From Microvelia longipes (Eukaryota > Arthropoda > Insecta > Hemiptera > Veliidae), in the NCBI GenBank assembly GCA_018340805.1, contig JACMZG010001914.1, positions 15,119,627 to 15,183,626 on the forward strand: 64,000 nt of DNA. Reading direction: 5' to 3'. Under the pieces are notes generated by a model, which did not search any database, had not been told where the DNA came from, and saw only the letters and a list, made by a program, of their open reading frames with translations. The position numbers were made by a program, and so were the translations under genes. Below are positions 37,151-50,640 of the stretch, one piece after another. Positions within the stretch are counted from its first letter, which is position 1; each line of letters begins with the position of its first letter.

Positions 37151-37884
37151 ACATAGAGATATTATTACTAGATGGGCCCAATAGGTTAAATTTTGAAATA
37201 TCAAAATAATAACCTGACCACCATTGCTTTTAAATACAATTGAATAATATGTACAATTTACAATGACTTATATAGAACAAAGTTAAAAATACAAATAAAA
37301 ACAAAAGATGTGCGTGAAGCCACAATAAATTTATTTATTATAACCTTAACTTACTCTTTAAGGAGGTTTAAATGAGGTTACACAGAGACCCTGAGAGCCC
37401 CTAAAGAATGTTTTAGGCCTCTTAATGTATTGAGATAGGCTATGCCCCCTCTAGCATATATCTCTCTATGGGTTTATATGTTTAAAATGGCGCTCTTTGT
37501 TAACTGTTACTTAACAGCGGATATAAATCAACAAACCAGGATAGAGGAACAACTAGCGCTGACTTGCCCTAAAGATGTACACTAGAGGAGGCGTAGTCCA
37601 TTTAAATACATTGAGAGGCCTGAAACATCTTTTTGGGGCTCTCAGGGGCCCTGTGTAACCTCGTTAAACCCTCCTTCAAGAGTGAGTTTAGGTTATAAAT
37701 AATAAATTTATTTTGGCTTAACGCACAATGTTTTTGATTTGTATTTTTAACAATCTCTTATATAAGTCATTGTAATTCTGTACTGATTATTTGAATATAT
37801 TTATAAGCGAAGGTGGTCAGGTTACTTTTTCGAAGATTCAAAAATTAACCTATAGAGCCCCTCTACTAAATAATATCTCTATGT
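37151..37884. mobile_element. Foldback element, 734 bp
   Basis: The ends are ACATAGAGATATTA and its inverse TAATATCTCTATGT. Arms of over 300 bp run to about 37465 and from about 37570. Mirrored blocks include TGACTTATATAGAACAAAG versus its inverse near 37755, and the AAGGAGGTTTAAATGAGGTT block versus its inverse near 37655. No coding remains. A relative of one arm is at 30540-30725. Confidence 0.8.
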
Positions 37885-40190
37885 GACTTGCGGCATAGTA
37901 GTTGAACTAAATTCCCCCTTGATTGAAAGCTGGTCCATCTCAGCCATAGGGAAAAAGGTGCATGTAGGATCACTGTCCCTCCCGTAGATCCCTCATTTTT
38001 AAACCACTTTAATTTGCACTTTTTTATCATTCTACCTATGACCTGCTTCTATAAAATTTTTCAGCAAAAATTTAAAAAGTTCCCTAAAAATAGCAAAAAA
38101 TCCCTAAAAATAGCAAAAATTCCCTTAAAATATGGTAACGTAAAAATTCCGTCATTCCTACCTCATGAGCTTGTAATTCTGATGAAGATTCACTAAAATA
38201 TGTGCATATTGTAGGAAGGATAAAGAAAGAATTAAATTGGGTTTCTTATTGGCTCTTGTCGTATTTTTTAAAACGGTGAAGTATTGTTTAGGTATGACGA
38301 ATCGAGATTAAGAATGGAACGTTATTCTTATTATTCCTTATTTGGACGGTAATATTGCCTGTCTGCTAATCACGAGTGCAAACACCGTGGTATCAAAAAT
38401 TACAATGCCTCATCTATCTCGTTTACTGTATTAAAGCGATCAGTCACCTCCACCAATTTTTAAAGGCTTCCTGCATTAAGACTTAGACTGGCGACAGGTT
38501 ATTTTTTCAAACATAGATAAGTCTTTCATAGAGGAACCGATTCATCACATATTCATATATTCAGCACCACGCAATCACCTCTACCATTTTTTTAAACGTT
38601 ATGAATCCTAAAATTAAAAACAATCGCAACATTTCTCGATGGATTTGAAATAGAAACTTATTCTCTATTTTATTCTTTTGACAAAACGTAAGGAATAAAA
38701 TTTATTATTCAAGATTCAGCTACTTTTTGAAGCACTTCAATGATTGAATACTGAACGTATTGTTGTTTATTCTTTGAGATTATTTTACGCATACAGCACG
38801 TGTGGCTACATATTATGCATTTTAATTACTTTTTATTCAAATCGTTTATTTTTATTACGAAGCAGTATTACAAAGTATGAACTACGAAATCGACACAACA
38901 ATTTTAGCGCTGTCGGCGTGCGTTGCCATCTATTTTTACTTAAGACCTTGAATGTGAAAGATCAGACGCCTTGCGAAGTAGACAAATACCAAAAATGTAT
39001 TTGTTTGCTTACATGCTGTGAATTAGTGCACAATTTTCCACTTTCAAACATCCATTAAATCTACATTCATCCTTTATGCAATTATTTGTTACTTAAATAG
39101 AAACAAAAGAAGGGTTTCAAAACTTCAAACCCTAACTCACACACAAGTATATGTATACATAATATATATCGTGAAAACCACACTAACCGGATAATGCAGG
39201 TGACATCCCGGCTTCAAAATTTGTTTGCAAACACAATACTTTTCATACATACACTACGTATGAATGAGGCAAAGTAATAAGGATGGCAATTCAGTCTGAA
39301 TTATAAATTTCTAGAACCAAGAACAAATTTATATGTGTGTACAATTTTTTATAGCCCGATAATCACATATTTAAAAGTATCAGCCAATAAAACATTATTG
39401 ACTTCAATTTATATATTTACCCTAAATACAAACTTTCTGGACGAATCCCAAACTCCAAATCAAATGTATTTCAAAACAAATATGTAATATATTGACATTA
39501 GAGAGTGATAAATCTTACGTTTTTTCAAAGTCATAAACATTTTTTTTGAAAATTCTATGATGTATTTGAACCCATTTTACTTGTTTTTACACGATTTAAA
39601 ATAAATATTACATGTTAGTTTTTTAAAATGTAATAAAAACTACGAATTATTTATTTAGTTGTGTTTTAGTTATATTTATGAAGGTTTCCAGGAATAACTA
39701 TAATTTGTAGGCGTTGAGTTGGTAGAAATTCTTTTGCTTATTTATAAATATTAAAAGTAAATTATATGTTAATTTTATATATAAGTTAATTTATATGTAT
39801 AACAAAATAATTTGTAGGGTTCTGCCTTTTTAAATTGTATGTTTGTCTGATTATAAAGGAATGCATAGAAATATTTGCAAAATAAATTGAGCATCTCTAA
39901 CAGAATTTAAATATTTTTATGATGTTGAAAATATCGAAATTTGTACATTGCTGAAATCATGGCGGTTTGTAGAGCTCAGAAATTTACAAATTTTCTTTTT
40001 TTTAAATTTCGAACAATTTTATTATTCGACAAAGACAAGAAGTTTTTACTTTTAAAATACTTTGCATTGACCATTACTTATTACCTCGAGAACCAAACTG
40101 ATAAGTAAACTAAGACTGAATTTTTACCATTTTATTTAGTACCTGGGAGACAAAGAATGATTAGAGTAATTATTTAGTCTCAAGACTAAA
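37885..40190. other. AT-rich stretch, no gene seen
   Basis: The 104-residue frame at 38744 starts at TTG, has no family pattern and is Cys/Leu/Phe-rich by chance. A 20-bp CCCTAAAAATAGCAAAAA unit is repeated at 38082-38125. Confidence 0.45.
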
Positions 40191-40194
40191 AATC

Positions 40195-40695
40195 ATTAAT
40201 TACAATTATTTAATACCTCGAGACTAGGAATGAATAATTACAATTATTTAATACCTCAAGAGACTTTAGAGACTATGAATAATTACCTCAAGACTGAATT
40301 AATTACAATTATTTAATACCTCAAGACCAAGAATGATTAATTATTATTTAATACCTCAAGACCAAGAAATGATTAATTACAATTATTTAATACCTCAAGA
40401 CCAAGAATTATTAATTACAATTATTTAATACCTCAAGACCAGAATGATTAATTACAATTATTAATACCTCAAGACCAAGAAATTAATTACAATTATTTAA
40501 TACCTCAAGACCAAGAATGATTAATTACAATTATTTAATACCTCGAGACCAAGAATGATTAATTACAATTATTTAATACCTCAAGACCAAGAATTATTAA
40601 TTACAATTATTTAATACCTCAAGACCAAGAATGATTAATTACAATTTTATACCTCGAGACCAAGAATGATTAATTACAATTATTTAATACCTCGA
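40195..40695. repeat. 38-bp tandem repeat, about 13 copies
   Basis: The unit is GATTAATTACAATTATTTAA plus TACCTCAAGACCAAGAAT. Copies vary by indels and TCAAG/TCGAG changes. Not coding. Confidence 0.9.
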
Positions 40696-40883
40696 GATAT
40701 AATTTTATAAACACAAATTGCTTTTTCTTTAGGAAATTAATATTTACTGTATTGCCTGAACAAAACATTTAATTTTAGCTACATTTACATTCTTAATAGT
40801 TGTAGGAATGTATTATAGTAAACTACTGGGAAAATTTGGTTATCTGAACCCATATCATATACGACAATGTATTGAAATTAATT

Positions 40884-40884
<1 letters not shown>

Positions 40885-40946
<62 letters not shown>
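40885..40946. repeat. (TA)n microsatellite
   Basis: Pure TA run. Confidence 0.95.
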
Positions 40947-40948
<2 letters not shown>

Positions 40949-40949
40949 G

Positions 40950-43190
40950 GATGTAAATTTTGAATTGTGGTATGATGACACTCTTTGCTTGGATATTAAG
41001 CTATACTATACTTTGTCCTCAATATAGGTGGGTGGAGAAGGTATCCTCTTCGCCCTAAAGGGTAAGGCTTAAAATTGTCTCTGATTGTATTTGCTGCGGA
41101 TTTTAGATTCGTTCAAAAACTTAAAGCAATATAACAACAAATTATTTATTTTGGATGGTATTAACATTGTATTGTTTGCTTGTTGTTACAGGTGAGAAAG
41201 TCTAGTATCTAGTTGTTGACTTAAGTATGTGAGTACAATCATTAATTGTTAGTCGTTTCTTCAGACTACTTTCTTTTATTAAGTATAGGGTAAAGTTATA
41301 TATAAGTAAGGAAACTCTTATGCTGACACATGTAAATAATTCAGACATGCGTGATCAGCTGATAGCTAGCTCAAAAATATAAAAATCGCTAAAATTGAAA
41401 TAACTGCGTATGAGCCCTCTAAGATTTACCTTTTCTATTGGCAGCACTGATAACTTAAAGTGAGTTTCTTTTTATCGTGTCGTCCAAACATTATTATGTA
41501 CGTGCTGGTTTAAAAGTTTGTATCAAATCAAGTGAAATAATTGTTACAATCATTTAGGTAAAGAAAGAGAAACTGCGGTAAAGGTAAATAACAACTTTTG
41601 TTTTAAGGTTTTGATAAATATGCAGACGAAAGTTTATTGCCTTAAATATCACTTAAAATTACGATTACTATGATTATATTAAAAAACTTAAGGTTAATTA
41701 TTCTTACATTATCAAAAATTAATATTTGAAGGGAAAAACACTTGCAAAAATATAAAAATTTTAATAGTGCACAGTAAATAGTTTGTTAACATTTGCAAGG
41801 GTTAAACAAGATGGCTACGCCCTTAAGTAAATTTGAGCTAACTCCCTGGTGGTCAAAATGTGAACTACCTGTTAGATCTGACAGAAATCACGTTTTTTAC
41901 CTACTTGGTTTTTATATCACTTAAGTAAAGGGCTTGATGCACAAGTCATTAACTTACAATAATGTCCCCACAAACATTTCAAAAAATCGCAAATCTTTAA
42001 GAAGTGTTTAGATCGGGCTGAATTTTTACACATGACACAATCACACACGCAACAGAAATGCATTTTATCATCAGTATTACTTCTGGTGTTATTGATTGAC
42101 ACATATGACATAATGTAAAGAAATCACGTTTTTTAATTAATAGATTCGTAAATTCGCTTATATCGTGGCATTATGCCACGATATAAACTAGTAATATCAG
42201 CAACTGATATAGTACAATAACCATGTGAAATTTAACCTCTTGTTATAAATGATCTACTTCATGTATTATATCTAAGAAAATAAGAAATTGGTTGTCACGC
42301 GCTTTTTGGTGTGTAGGTACCGGAATTTAGGTACCTCATACTAATAAACCATGACATAATAGAAATTAGAGAGAAGATAATCTGGAGGTGATTATGTGGT
42401 GGAATGTATTCAATCCCTACTTAATCCTACTTCATCAATATGTGTATGTTTTAAGGTCTCCAAATTTTTTCAGAAGTATTTTTTACTGTGGGGCAGTTGT
42501 TATTTCTTGAAAATAAGCCACGCGATAGAAACGTTTTAATTGTTAAGCAATTAAAAGCTTTTTTTTTAAGCAATGCCTCTGTTTTATTATCTTCCTTATT
42601 GTTTTAAATTATTTAACTGAAAATTTAACTGAAACCCGTTTAAGTTACACGTATATTTTAAATCAACCTACCTCTTCCATGCACTCAATCTGACGAGCTC
42701 ATTTATCCTTCGGAAATGTTTTTCTTTTATTAACTATATTGATTATTGTCTAGAATAAATGTATTTGATACAATAATCATACTGGTGACTTGGCAGTTTG
42801 ATAGGAGGAATCACCCAGTAGTGATACTCCTTGGCGTGCTAAAAATTGATTGGTTTGATTGATGTGAAAAAGTTTTTCTTACTAGGTACCCTGGACCAGA
42901 TTTTTTTAATTTAATTTAATTTTTATTATTTTTGATTAACTCGTCATAATATTTTATTACAACATGCCGGAACCAAGTGATATGAGAGAAAGACAAGATA
43001 ACGGAATCACGCATTGTGTCCAGATAATTACTTTTAGATTAGATACGGAGTACGATGTTAGTTGGTAGTAATGACACTATCATAACAACGATACCAATAT
43101 TTTATTTTTGGATTAAGGGTATATCGTATTAGGTCAGAAAGAAAGATTAATGCAAAGAGAATAATAATTAAATATGATGATAAATAAGAG
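40950..43190. other. AT-rich stretch with a possible SINE tail
   Basis: GATGTGAAAAAGTTTTTCTT then CTAGGTACCCTGGACCAGAT at 42860-42905 resembles the tail of the 5S-derived SINE. No gene seen. Confidence 0.4.
42144..42175. repeat. Short perfect hairpin in AT-rich DNA
   Basis: TTATATCGTGGCAT is followed, after one base, by its exact inverse ATGCCACGATATAA. It lies in sequence without gene signals. Confidence 0.6.
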
Positions 43191-43194
43191 TAAA

Positions 43195-43400
43195 AAAAAT
43201 ATGAAATAAATATAAAGAAGGATAAGAAATTAATAGAATAACTAATGAGTAAATAGAATAAGTTATAAATAAATAGAATAACTAATAAGTAAATAGAAAA
43301 ACTAATAAATAAATAGAATAACTAATAAGAAAATAAAATAACTAATAAATAAATAGAATAACTAATGAGTAAATAGAATAAATATTAAATAAATAGAGCA
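43195..43400. repeat. ~21-bp tandem repeat (AAATAAATAGAATAACTAAT-like)
   Basis: About nine or ten copies of AAATAGAATAACTAATRAGT with drift at the edges. Not coding. Confidence 0.8.
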
Positions 43401-44180
43401 ATGAAATGATTATTTCTAATTCATATCATATAGTTTCATATCACAATAGAATTTTGCGATTCTATTCATCACTTAGATTTTATCAATTCATCACAGAGAC
43501 AGATTTAAATTCGTCAAAATGTTTGATTTTAAAAGATTTTTTAAATTTTGATAACTCGGTGTATAAAAAATTGGTTATCGCGGTATAAAGAAATGTATCT
43601 TCCAGACTGCACAACAGAACCCTCAGTCTAATTTTTTATTCTAACGCCCAATAATAAATTCATTTCTCTTCCATAAATAGCGGAGTTATTTAAACCGACT
43701 CACACACAGTCATAGTCAATTAAAGCTTGATGAAAATTATTCGGAATATCATAAAAGTGCCCGAAACGGATAATTATAATGAAACATCGGTTTCTGTATT
43801 TTTGGGTGATCGCAAGACTTTTCTTTTTATACCTACGGTACCAGGCGATGAATAGTAAAAGTCTAATGTTTACAGATCTGACTAAACTCTTAATGAATTC
43901 AAAGAAATTAGTGAGATTGGTTCAGATGGGGCAGAGATTTAGCCGTAAAGGGGCAGAGGAAAATCGAATCAGACGAGGGGCAAAAGCTTTTAACCTCATT
44001 TTCAGAGGCAGTCTCTTGATTTCCCAATTTTAACCATTTATTGAATCTTCCCGTAGCTTTTAGTTCTAAATATTGGTTTTCACACTTTCCATTTTATATC
44101 TTTTAATCCAAATTATTTAAATTTTAATTGAAGATTTTTGATGGTTCATTAGAATAAATGAGCTAAGGACTCGTCCTTAG

Positions 44181-44274
<94 letters not shown>

Positions 44275-44282
44275 ATATATTG
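44181..44282. repeat. (TA)n microsatellite
   Basis: About 50 TA units, one of the longest in the window. It is preceded by AGCTAAGGAC...GTCCTTAGCT, a perfect 10-bp hairpin. Confidence 0.95.
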
Positions 44283-44284
44283 AT

Positions 44285-45485
44285 ATCATCTTCATCATTA
44301 ACATCTTAAAATAATACTAATTATAACAGAAGCTGAAGACGAATGGCTGCCAACCTAATAAATATAAATGATATATTTTATTAATTATTAAACGATCCCT
44401 TGTTTATATTCTTGTTAACTATTATGTTTTTATTTTTCATGTACTATATTACCTATTCCTATTTACTCTGATAAGAAACTACTATCATTCTTGGGTATTT
44501 TAAAAGACTAAAAATAACTAAACTAACATCCAAAAATAACAGGATCAAAAAGGAATTTATAAATATTGTATGAAAACTCCTTTAAAAATTGATAGTAAAC
44601 CCGATAAGACGGTGTCGAGAGATTACTTGAACCCAAACGAAAATAAGTGGGTACTGAGAGTACTAGTACTCTTTTGATGACCTCTTGAACTTACCCCTCC
44701 TGTTCAAACAAAGCCTACTCCTCTCACCCCTTATCTGTTCTACCCTATCAGTCAAAGAAAAGAGTTTGAAGGAAATCTAGTTCATTTATTAGTCAGCTTT
44801 CAGGGTTATCTTTAGTCGACAAAAAACTTTTTTATTATTATTAATCTTGTTAATTTTCTTCGGTGGTTAATTTTTTCCATTGATTTTTACCAAAAAATGT
44901 TTATAGTGTTTTTTTTTTTAATCTATGAGACGTGATTTCATAACATTATAGTAGACTTAAAATGGTTAAGTGGTTTGAATAAAAGTTCGTTCATTTTTTT
45001 AACCCAAGATGTATGGTAACTATCCTTTATTTATTTAATTGTTTTAAATTTGGCAAAATTGTTTGCATGAGTATACTTTAATTACTCTCACTTTCATATA
45101 GGCTCTTTATGTTTAGTCATAATATTTTTAAAACACGGTGTTGGAGGCAGAATTTATTATCAAGCTTAGATTCCTATTTGAAAAATATAAATTTTTGTGG
45201 AGAGATTTTGGGCTTTATAAGTTAACTCCAATACTCATTATTTTAGTTATGGTACCCATTTTGTTTGTTTACTCTTCGAGAGTACTAATGCTATAGATAC
45301 AAAGTCGACTAAAGTCGCCTAGATACAAAGAACTAACCTTTTATTTTTGTACATTAGGCCGTGTCTGCCTTAGTGTCCGTAGTGAATACTCTGATGAGCT
45401 AAAGGGCCTAACTTTTATTTTCGAACATATACTTTTTTTAGTATATTACTTTATTATTTGTTTACAAGATCGCAAAGTGAAGTTA
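44285..45485. other. AT-rich stretch, no gene seen
   Basis: Moderately less AT-rich at 44600-44770, with no coding pattern in any frame. Confidence 0.5.
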
Positions 45486-45489
45486 TAAT

Positions 45490-45615
45490 CGGAAACCACC
45501 TCAGGTGGGTTGCATCATTTCCTCTTTAAGTATTATTTTGTTTTTACCATCTTTAAATAATACTTTGTACATACGCAGAGCATAATAGCAAGGACTACGG
45601 ATGCAGTAACAATAA
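45490..45615 (-). mobile_element. Second copy of the tRNA-derived SINE body
   Basis: On the minus strand ATTATGCTCTGCGTATGTAC through GATGCAACCCACCTGAGGTG and GTTTCCG aligns with the body of the SINE at 617-800. The A and B boxes are not recognisable, so this is a 5'-truncated or strongly decayed copy. Confidence 0.55.
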
Positions 45616-46912
45616 TCTATACATTAATAAACTGTTAAAATAAATAAACATAATTATTAATAGGAAAACTTTTTATAGAACTTAAGTCGTCTTGATCAAG
45701 CTTGACATGGAGTTCTATAAACTTTCCAGTGCTTCAATGAACAAACTGTACATAAAAATGTATAATATTTAAAATAAGGAATGAATATAAAGAATCAAAA
45801 CGAAAAAAAAAATATTTGCATGATAAATGAAGTATGATTTTGGATCCCTTGGAGTGAATTGAAATTTTCTTACTAAATACTTGTTTTATTTTTTTTACTA
45901 GCCAAATTTTCCATTGGTTCTAAACTAAGAGAAATATTTCATGAATAATTATGATTGGTAGGTCTACGAATAAACATTCTAAACATTCAACCATAACAAA
46001 TTATGTCTCAATTTTAAATCAAACCTAGAATAATTATGTTAACCCCTTATACAGGGTTTAGGATAGTGGGCGTACTAATAGGACTTGATCAATATTCCTT
46101 GCCCTAGCACTAATTACGTGAGAATTGGACCCGTCCGTCATATTGTTCTCTAATGTCTTCATCGAAATCCTTTTGTTTAGGTCAGGCACCTTTATTACAG
46201 TATTGTAGATATTGTTATGTTGGTACTTGTGGTTTTCTAATTACCTAACAAGTGGATCTTATTTGGTTCTCTAGAGAAGATGTTTTATGTCCAATCTTCG
46301 CACATTTTTTGACAATTAATAATTGATTCTAATTATTAGTAACCATTAATAATTATTATATTAACTAACTAATAATTCTAATTATTAGTAATCTATAAAA
46401 ACAATTTTTCCCAAACGACTTTTTAGTTGTCGGTTTGTGGCAGTTTAAGTCCGGTTGTTTAGTTCAATCCGATTGCCGACGCTTTAATTATTTGTTATTT
46501 ATTAAGCATATATTAAGTATTAATGTTTGTTTTTTGTAAAATTTATAATTAATACATTTTGTATTTGATTACATTTATACGTTTACATGGTGTTCGGAAA
46601 TTTCCAAAGTACATTAATTACAATTACATTAAGAAAAAATTACATATAACTATTATCGTAAATTAGTTTATCTCTTTTATCGGTTAGCGGATACACGCTT
46701 GAAATTAATCAGACAGATAATATAATCAAATACCAATGTCAATGCTGTTTTAAATGTTTTTAAAAATACATTTTCCCTCCATTTTTCAACTACGTTTATA
46801 ATTTTTTTGTCGGAATGTGAAAAATTATTTAATAATAATTTTCCCATGTACTAGATTTTGGTTCCTTGTTCATTTTATTTATAAATACACATGCACCCAA
46901 AATAATAAATAA

Positions 46913-46915
<3 letters not shown>
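45616..46915. other. AT-rich stretch, no gene seen
   Basis: TAATTCTAATTATTAGTAA is tandemly repeated at about 46318-46392. Nothing else supported. Confidence 0.5.
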
Positions 46916-46977
<62 letters not shown>

Positions 46978-46996
46978 ATATATTATATAATATTAT
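46916..46996. repeat. (TA)n microsatellite
   Basis: Interrupted TA run. Confidence 0.9.
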
Positions 46997-47208
46997 CATT
47001 GTTGGATGTTTATTTGATAGCATTTTTGTTGTATTTTAAAAACTATTGTAATATTTATTCCTGTGAATATTTTGAATTGTATTTTTCATATTTTTAGCCT
47101 ATAAATGTTGCACTTTTTAAATTTTTTATTGTTAATTTCTTTTTTATACTTGTTTGTAAATGACTTATAATTTTTGTGTTATAAAAATGTTAACTGTTGG
47201 ATATAAAT

Positions 47209-47315
47209 AATATTATATATATATATATATATTATATATATATATATATATATAATATATATTTATATATATATATATATTTATTTTATTTTATTTATTT
47301 ATTTATTTATTTATG
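47209..47315. repeat. (TA)n then (TTTA)n microsatellite
   Basis: TA runs followed by TTTA units from about 47280. Confidence 0.9.
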
Positions 47316-50110
47316 CCATTAAGACGTTTCCAACCTTGCTCTGATTGGTCCTACACATCAAGTGGTCCTGATATAAGTATTTCTCTTTATTCATTTAATT
47401 TTATAAACGAAACCTGTGTTAAGTTCGGAGGTATGTGTGCTTTGTTCTTTTTTTTTAAATTTTGGTTTTTAATCAAAGCTCAGGATAATTCACTTAGGTC
47501 TATATAAAAAAACATGAACTATGATGTTTATAACCATGGTCAATTAGACCATGTATTACAAAGGTCTACTCTGCGAATAACAGTCTGCTAAATTCCAATT
47601 ACTCATTTAAGGTCTAAACGATCTTCGTGAAAGTGTTGGTGGTATTGTAATAATTTTAGATGATTACAATTTTGGATAAGAGATCTTGGACAATTGATGG
47701 TCACCTTTTGTCATGAATGTACTATTTAATACAGGTTAACTTAGTAGCAAGCTTTTATACAGAAAATGTGTCAAGGTCTTTTTTATATTAGGTTTGAAAA
47801 AGAAACTCTTAATTTAATATTATTCATATTTTTTTGGAGAATATAATGGAAAAAGAGATTTGATGTTATAGAATTGGTTGGTGTAGGCGTTACTGTCCCC
47901 AAAATATATTTTAAGAAAGAGAAGAATAAAAATCATAATATTGTTTCAACCCGCCTCTTCCTATTTACGAAATATATCAAAAATTTTCTTCCAAGAATAT
48001 TATATTATTTTATTCTTTTTTGGAAAATCGGTTCAGACGGCTAACAAGAAGATTTTGTGAAACGTAAAAATGTATTTATTGTCGTGCGACAAGAACAGAA
48101 ATACGTTCCAACATTAGAGAGTAAACAGAATCACATATACATTTGCAATCTTCTTCCTTTAATATCCATAAATATTTTTAAGAATTTGTGTGTTTTTTTT
48201 GTCGAAATTTTTTAGTTTTTACCCGAGTAGTTTGAGGATCGATACCTGCACTCTGCTGTTAGTTATGTTAATAATATAACATAATATAGCTATTGGATAA
48301 TAATAACATAACATATTGGATAGCTTTACTGTAATCAACATATGGCGCATGTTGTGAGTTTGTCAAATTCAGCTGTTTACTGTAGGATAGTCCATCCCTT
48401 TCTTTCGTTTCATTTTGGGCCAAAACAAGACTTATTTTATACTGGAAAAGTTTAATAGTCCTCTAGGTTACTATTCTTCTAGGCGCTGATTTCTAAACAA
48501 CTCTTGTTATAGAGGAAAAATAATAAAATTATTATATAAATAATAATTATAAAATAATAAAATTTCTTTTCTATTTTACCATAAACTATCATCATGACAT
48601 CGCTGACTTTCAATATTTGCAACAGATGACATTATTCTTAAAACACTACATTTATATACTCGTATCATTTGATACTACGAAGTTTTGCAAAATATATATA
48701 GTATAGTTAATACAATATAATTGTACGAAAGATGCTCAATAAATGCTATAGTTTGTAAATGTAACACCATTTTACATTCTTCATTATTGATGGTTCGACA
48801 CAATGTTGTGTTTCACTCTGTTTCGTTACATCTCATCAGTGCGCCGAGTGAGTTAAGTCGTCAGAAAGGCAGAAGTGAGTTCTTACCAAGTCAGCAATAA
48901 TTAGTCAGACTTAACGAGAAAGAGTGGAGCATATCATTATGTCGAAATATATATAATGACGAATATCGATAGATATGATATGTAGCAGGATAGTATATGT
49001 AACATAGCTATATTCCTAGGCGTCTGTCGCACAATTGTATTGTGTCATCATCTATGTTTACATAAACTATTTAGTTTTATTTTTATATATTTGGTAACGC
49101 ATAACTGCAAAAATTATTTCAAAAGAGTAACAAGGTGTTTGGTTAAGTAGTGTTCTTGGTTAATTATGTAACTTCGTATAATGGACCATATTTTTACAAC
49201 TAACTCAGATTTCAACGCTTGTTAAAAAAAAGGTTATGTTGTTTACATTTTTATTAATCGAAGAAGGTCTAAATCAAGAATTATAAATATTTATTTTCTA
49301 CCTATAGATTTCTAAAACTCAAACCTGCAGGTCTTTAACCTAAACAACCGTAAGTTTTCCTTAAATGGCATTCTACTATTTTCTTCTTTCATCTTTGTTT
49401 ATTTAAAACATCGTTTAGTCAGTGATTTTACCTATTTCTGTTTATTTTCTTAACATTTTGTTGTTTTAATCTTTTGTTTATTTAGTTGCTTTTGGTTCAT
49501 TGATATTTTATTATGTCTTTAGCGCGTTTTGATTTTCTATAGTTATAGTTTTATGCTATTTTTTTATTAGTCACTATTCTAATCCGTTTTTTCTTTTGTT
49601 TATATGTTTTTTTTTAAAGTGAATGTTTTGTTTTATTTTATTTTTACAAAAAACAGATTTTTGTATATTTTTGCTTTCCGGCTTACGCGAGGGGGAGCTT
49701 TTATTTTTCAACAAAATGCCTAATTCCTAAACTATTTTCTGACGAATGGTATTTCCTGGTTTGTAGGTTTTTTAAATAACATTTTTCTCCTATAGTTTTG
49801 TTAGTTCTGTTAAAGTTTTAGTTTCAGTTCGAAGTGTGGCCTGAAAGTTAGTTAGCTAGATAACTGTTAAAATTGTGTTACTTTGTCTATAACCTAGCGT
49901 TTCTGTGATAATTTTTCACAATTTTACTCTAGATTTCTTAGTTTCTTAAAACTATTTGCTGAGATGTAATATTTCTGTGTCGTTTTAAGCTACAGTTATC
50001 TGTATTACTAAAATAATTAATCGATATTTCAATGAAAGCTATTGTTGTATTTGTCGAAGGTATGTCGTAATCAAATTAATGTTTTCTTTTATTTATTTAT
50101 ATGATATCAT
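47316..50110. other. AT-rich stretch with one promoter-like patch
   Basis: Around 48836-48880 there is TCATCAGTGCGCC and, about 40 bases on, GAA|GTGAGTTC, which could be an initiator and donor of a noncoding first exon. This is speculative. No coding pattern. Confidence 0.3.
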
Positions 50111-50114
50111 CGTC

Positions 50115-50340
50115 ATCTCACATCTTCAAAGGGCATGTCGTGCTCATTGAAACTAGAATATATTCAATTTTATAACTTTGATATCTTATATTTATAACTT
50201 ATATAAGTAATATATATTAACTGCGATATATTAGTTGAGAGCTCGATGTTGCCCCGCCTGCTGATGATGGCGTTAAGCCGAAACCAGTCCAGAGATATAT
50301 CCAACAGCAAGTATCGACGGTAACTGATTCTTCAATATAT
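50115..50340 (+). mobile_element. Dispersed repeat with hammerhead-like core (family H1, copy 2)
   Basis: This is the best preserved copy: TGTCGTGCTCATTGAAACTA, TTAGTTGAGAGCTC, then CTGATGA at 50261-50267, an extra T, a GGC/GCC hairpin, and GAAA at 50280-50283. ATCGACGGTAACTGATTCTT follows. A ~60-bp AT-rich insertion separates the first block from the rest. Confidence 0.65.
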
Positions 50341-50459
50341 AATATGTTGTGTTTAGTTCAGCTGCTACTGAGGAATTCAGCAATCGTGTTATGTGTACAC
50401 TTATTATTCTATTATGTTATCAATTTCAATTATTGGTTGGCTATATTCTTACGAAAAGA

Positions 50460-50640
50460 GCTAATATACCGCCCTATAACATCATATACGGCCATATAAC
50501 ATCATATACCCTGTAACACCATATGCCACCCTATAACACCATATGCCACCCTATAACACCATATACCGCCCCATAAAATCATATACGGTCCTACAACACC
50601 ATATACCGCCCTATAACATCATATACTGCCGATAAAACTA
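50460..50640. repeat. 20-bp tandem repeat, about nine copies
   Basis: The unit is ACCGCCCTATAACATCATAT, with CACC/CATC and CCGC/CCAC variants. It starts about 120 bp after the H1 repeat copy. Confidence 0.85.

Noticed and set aside
38744..39058. 104-residue frame, one of the longest non-repeat frames
   Set aside because: It starts at TTG, has no recognisable family pattern or splice context, and its composition fits chance.
40195..40695. CRISPR-like regularly spaced repeats
   Set aside because: The repeats are contiguous with no unique spacers, and the genome is eukaryotic; it is a satellite array.
45393..45430. CTGATGAG followed by TTCGAAC as a hammerhead core
   Set aside because: No hairpin pairs between the two motifs and the GAAA element is incomplete.
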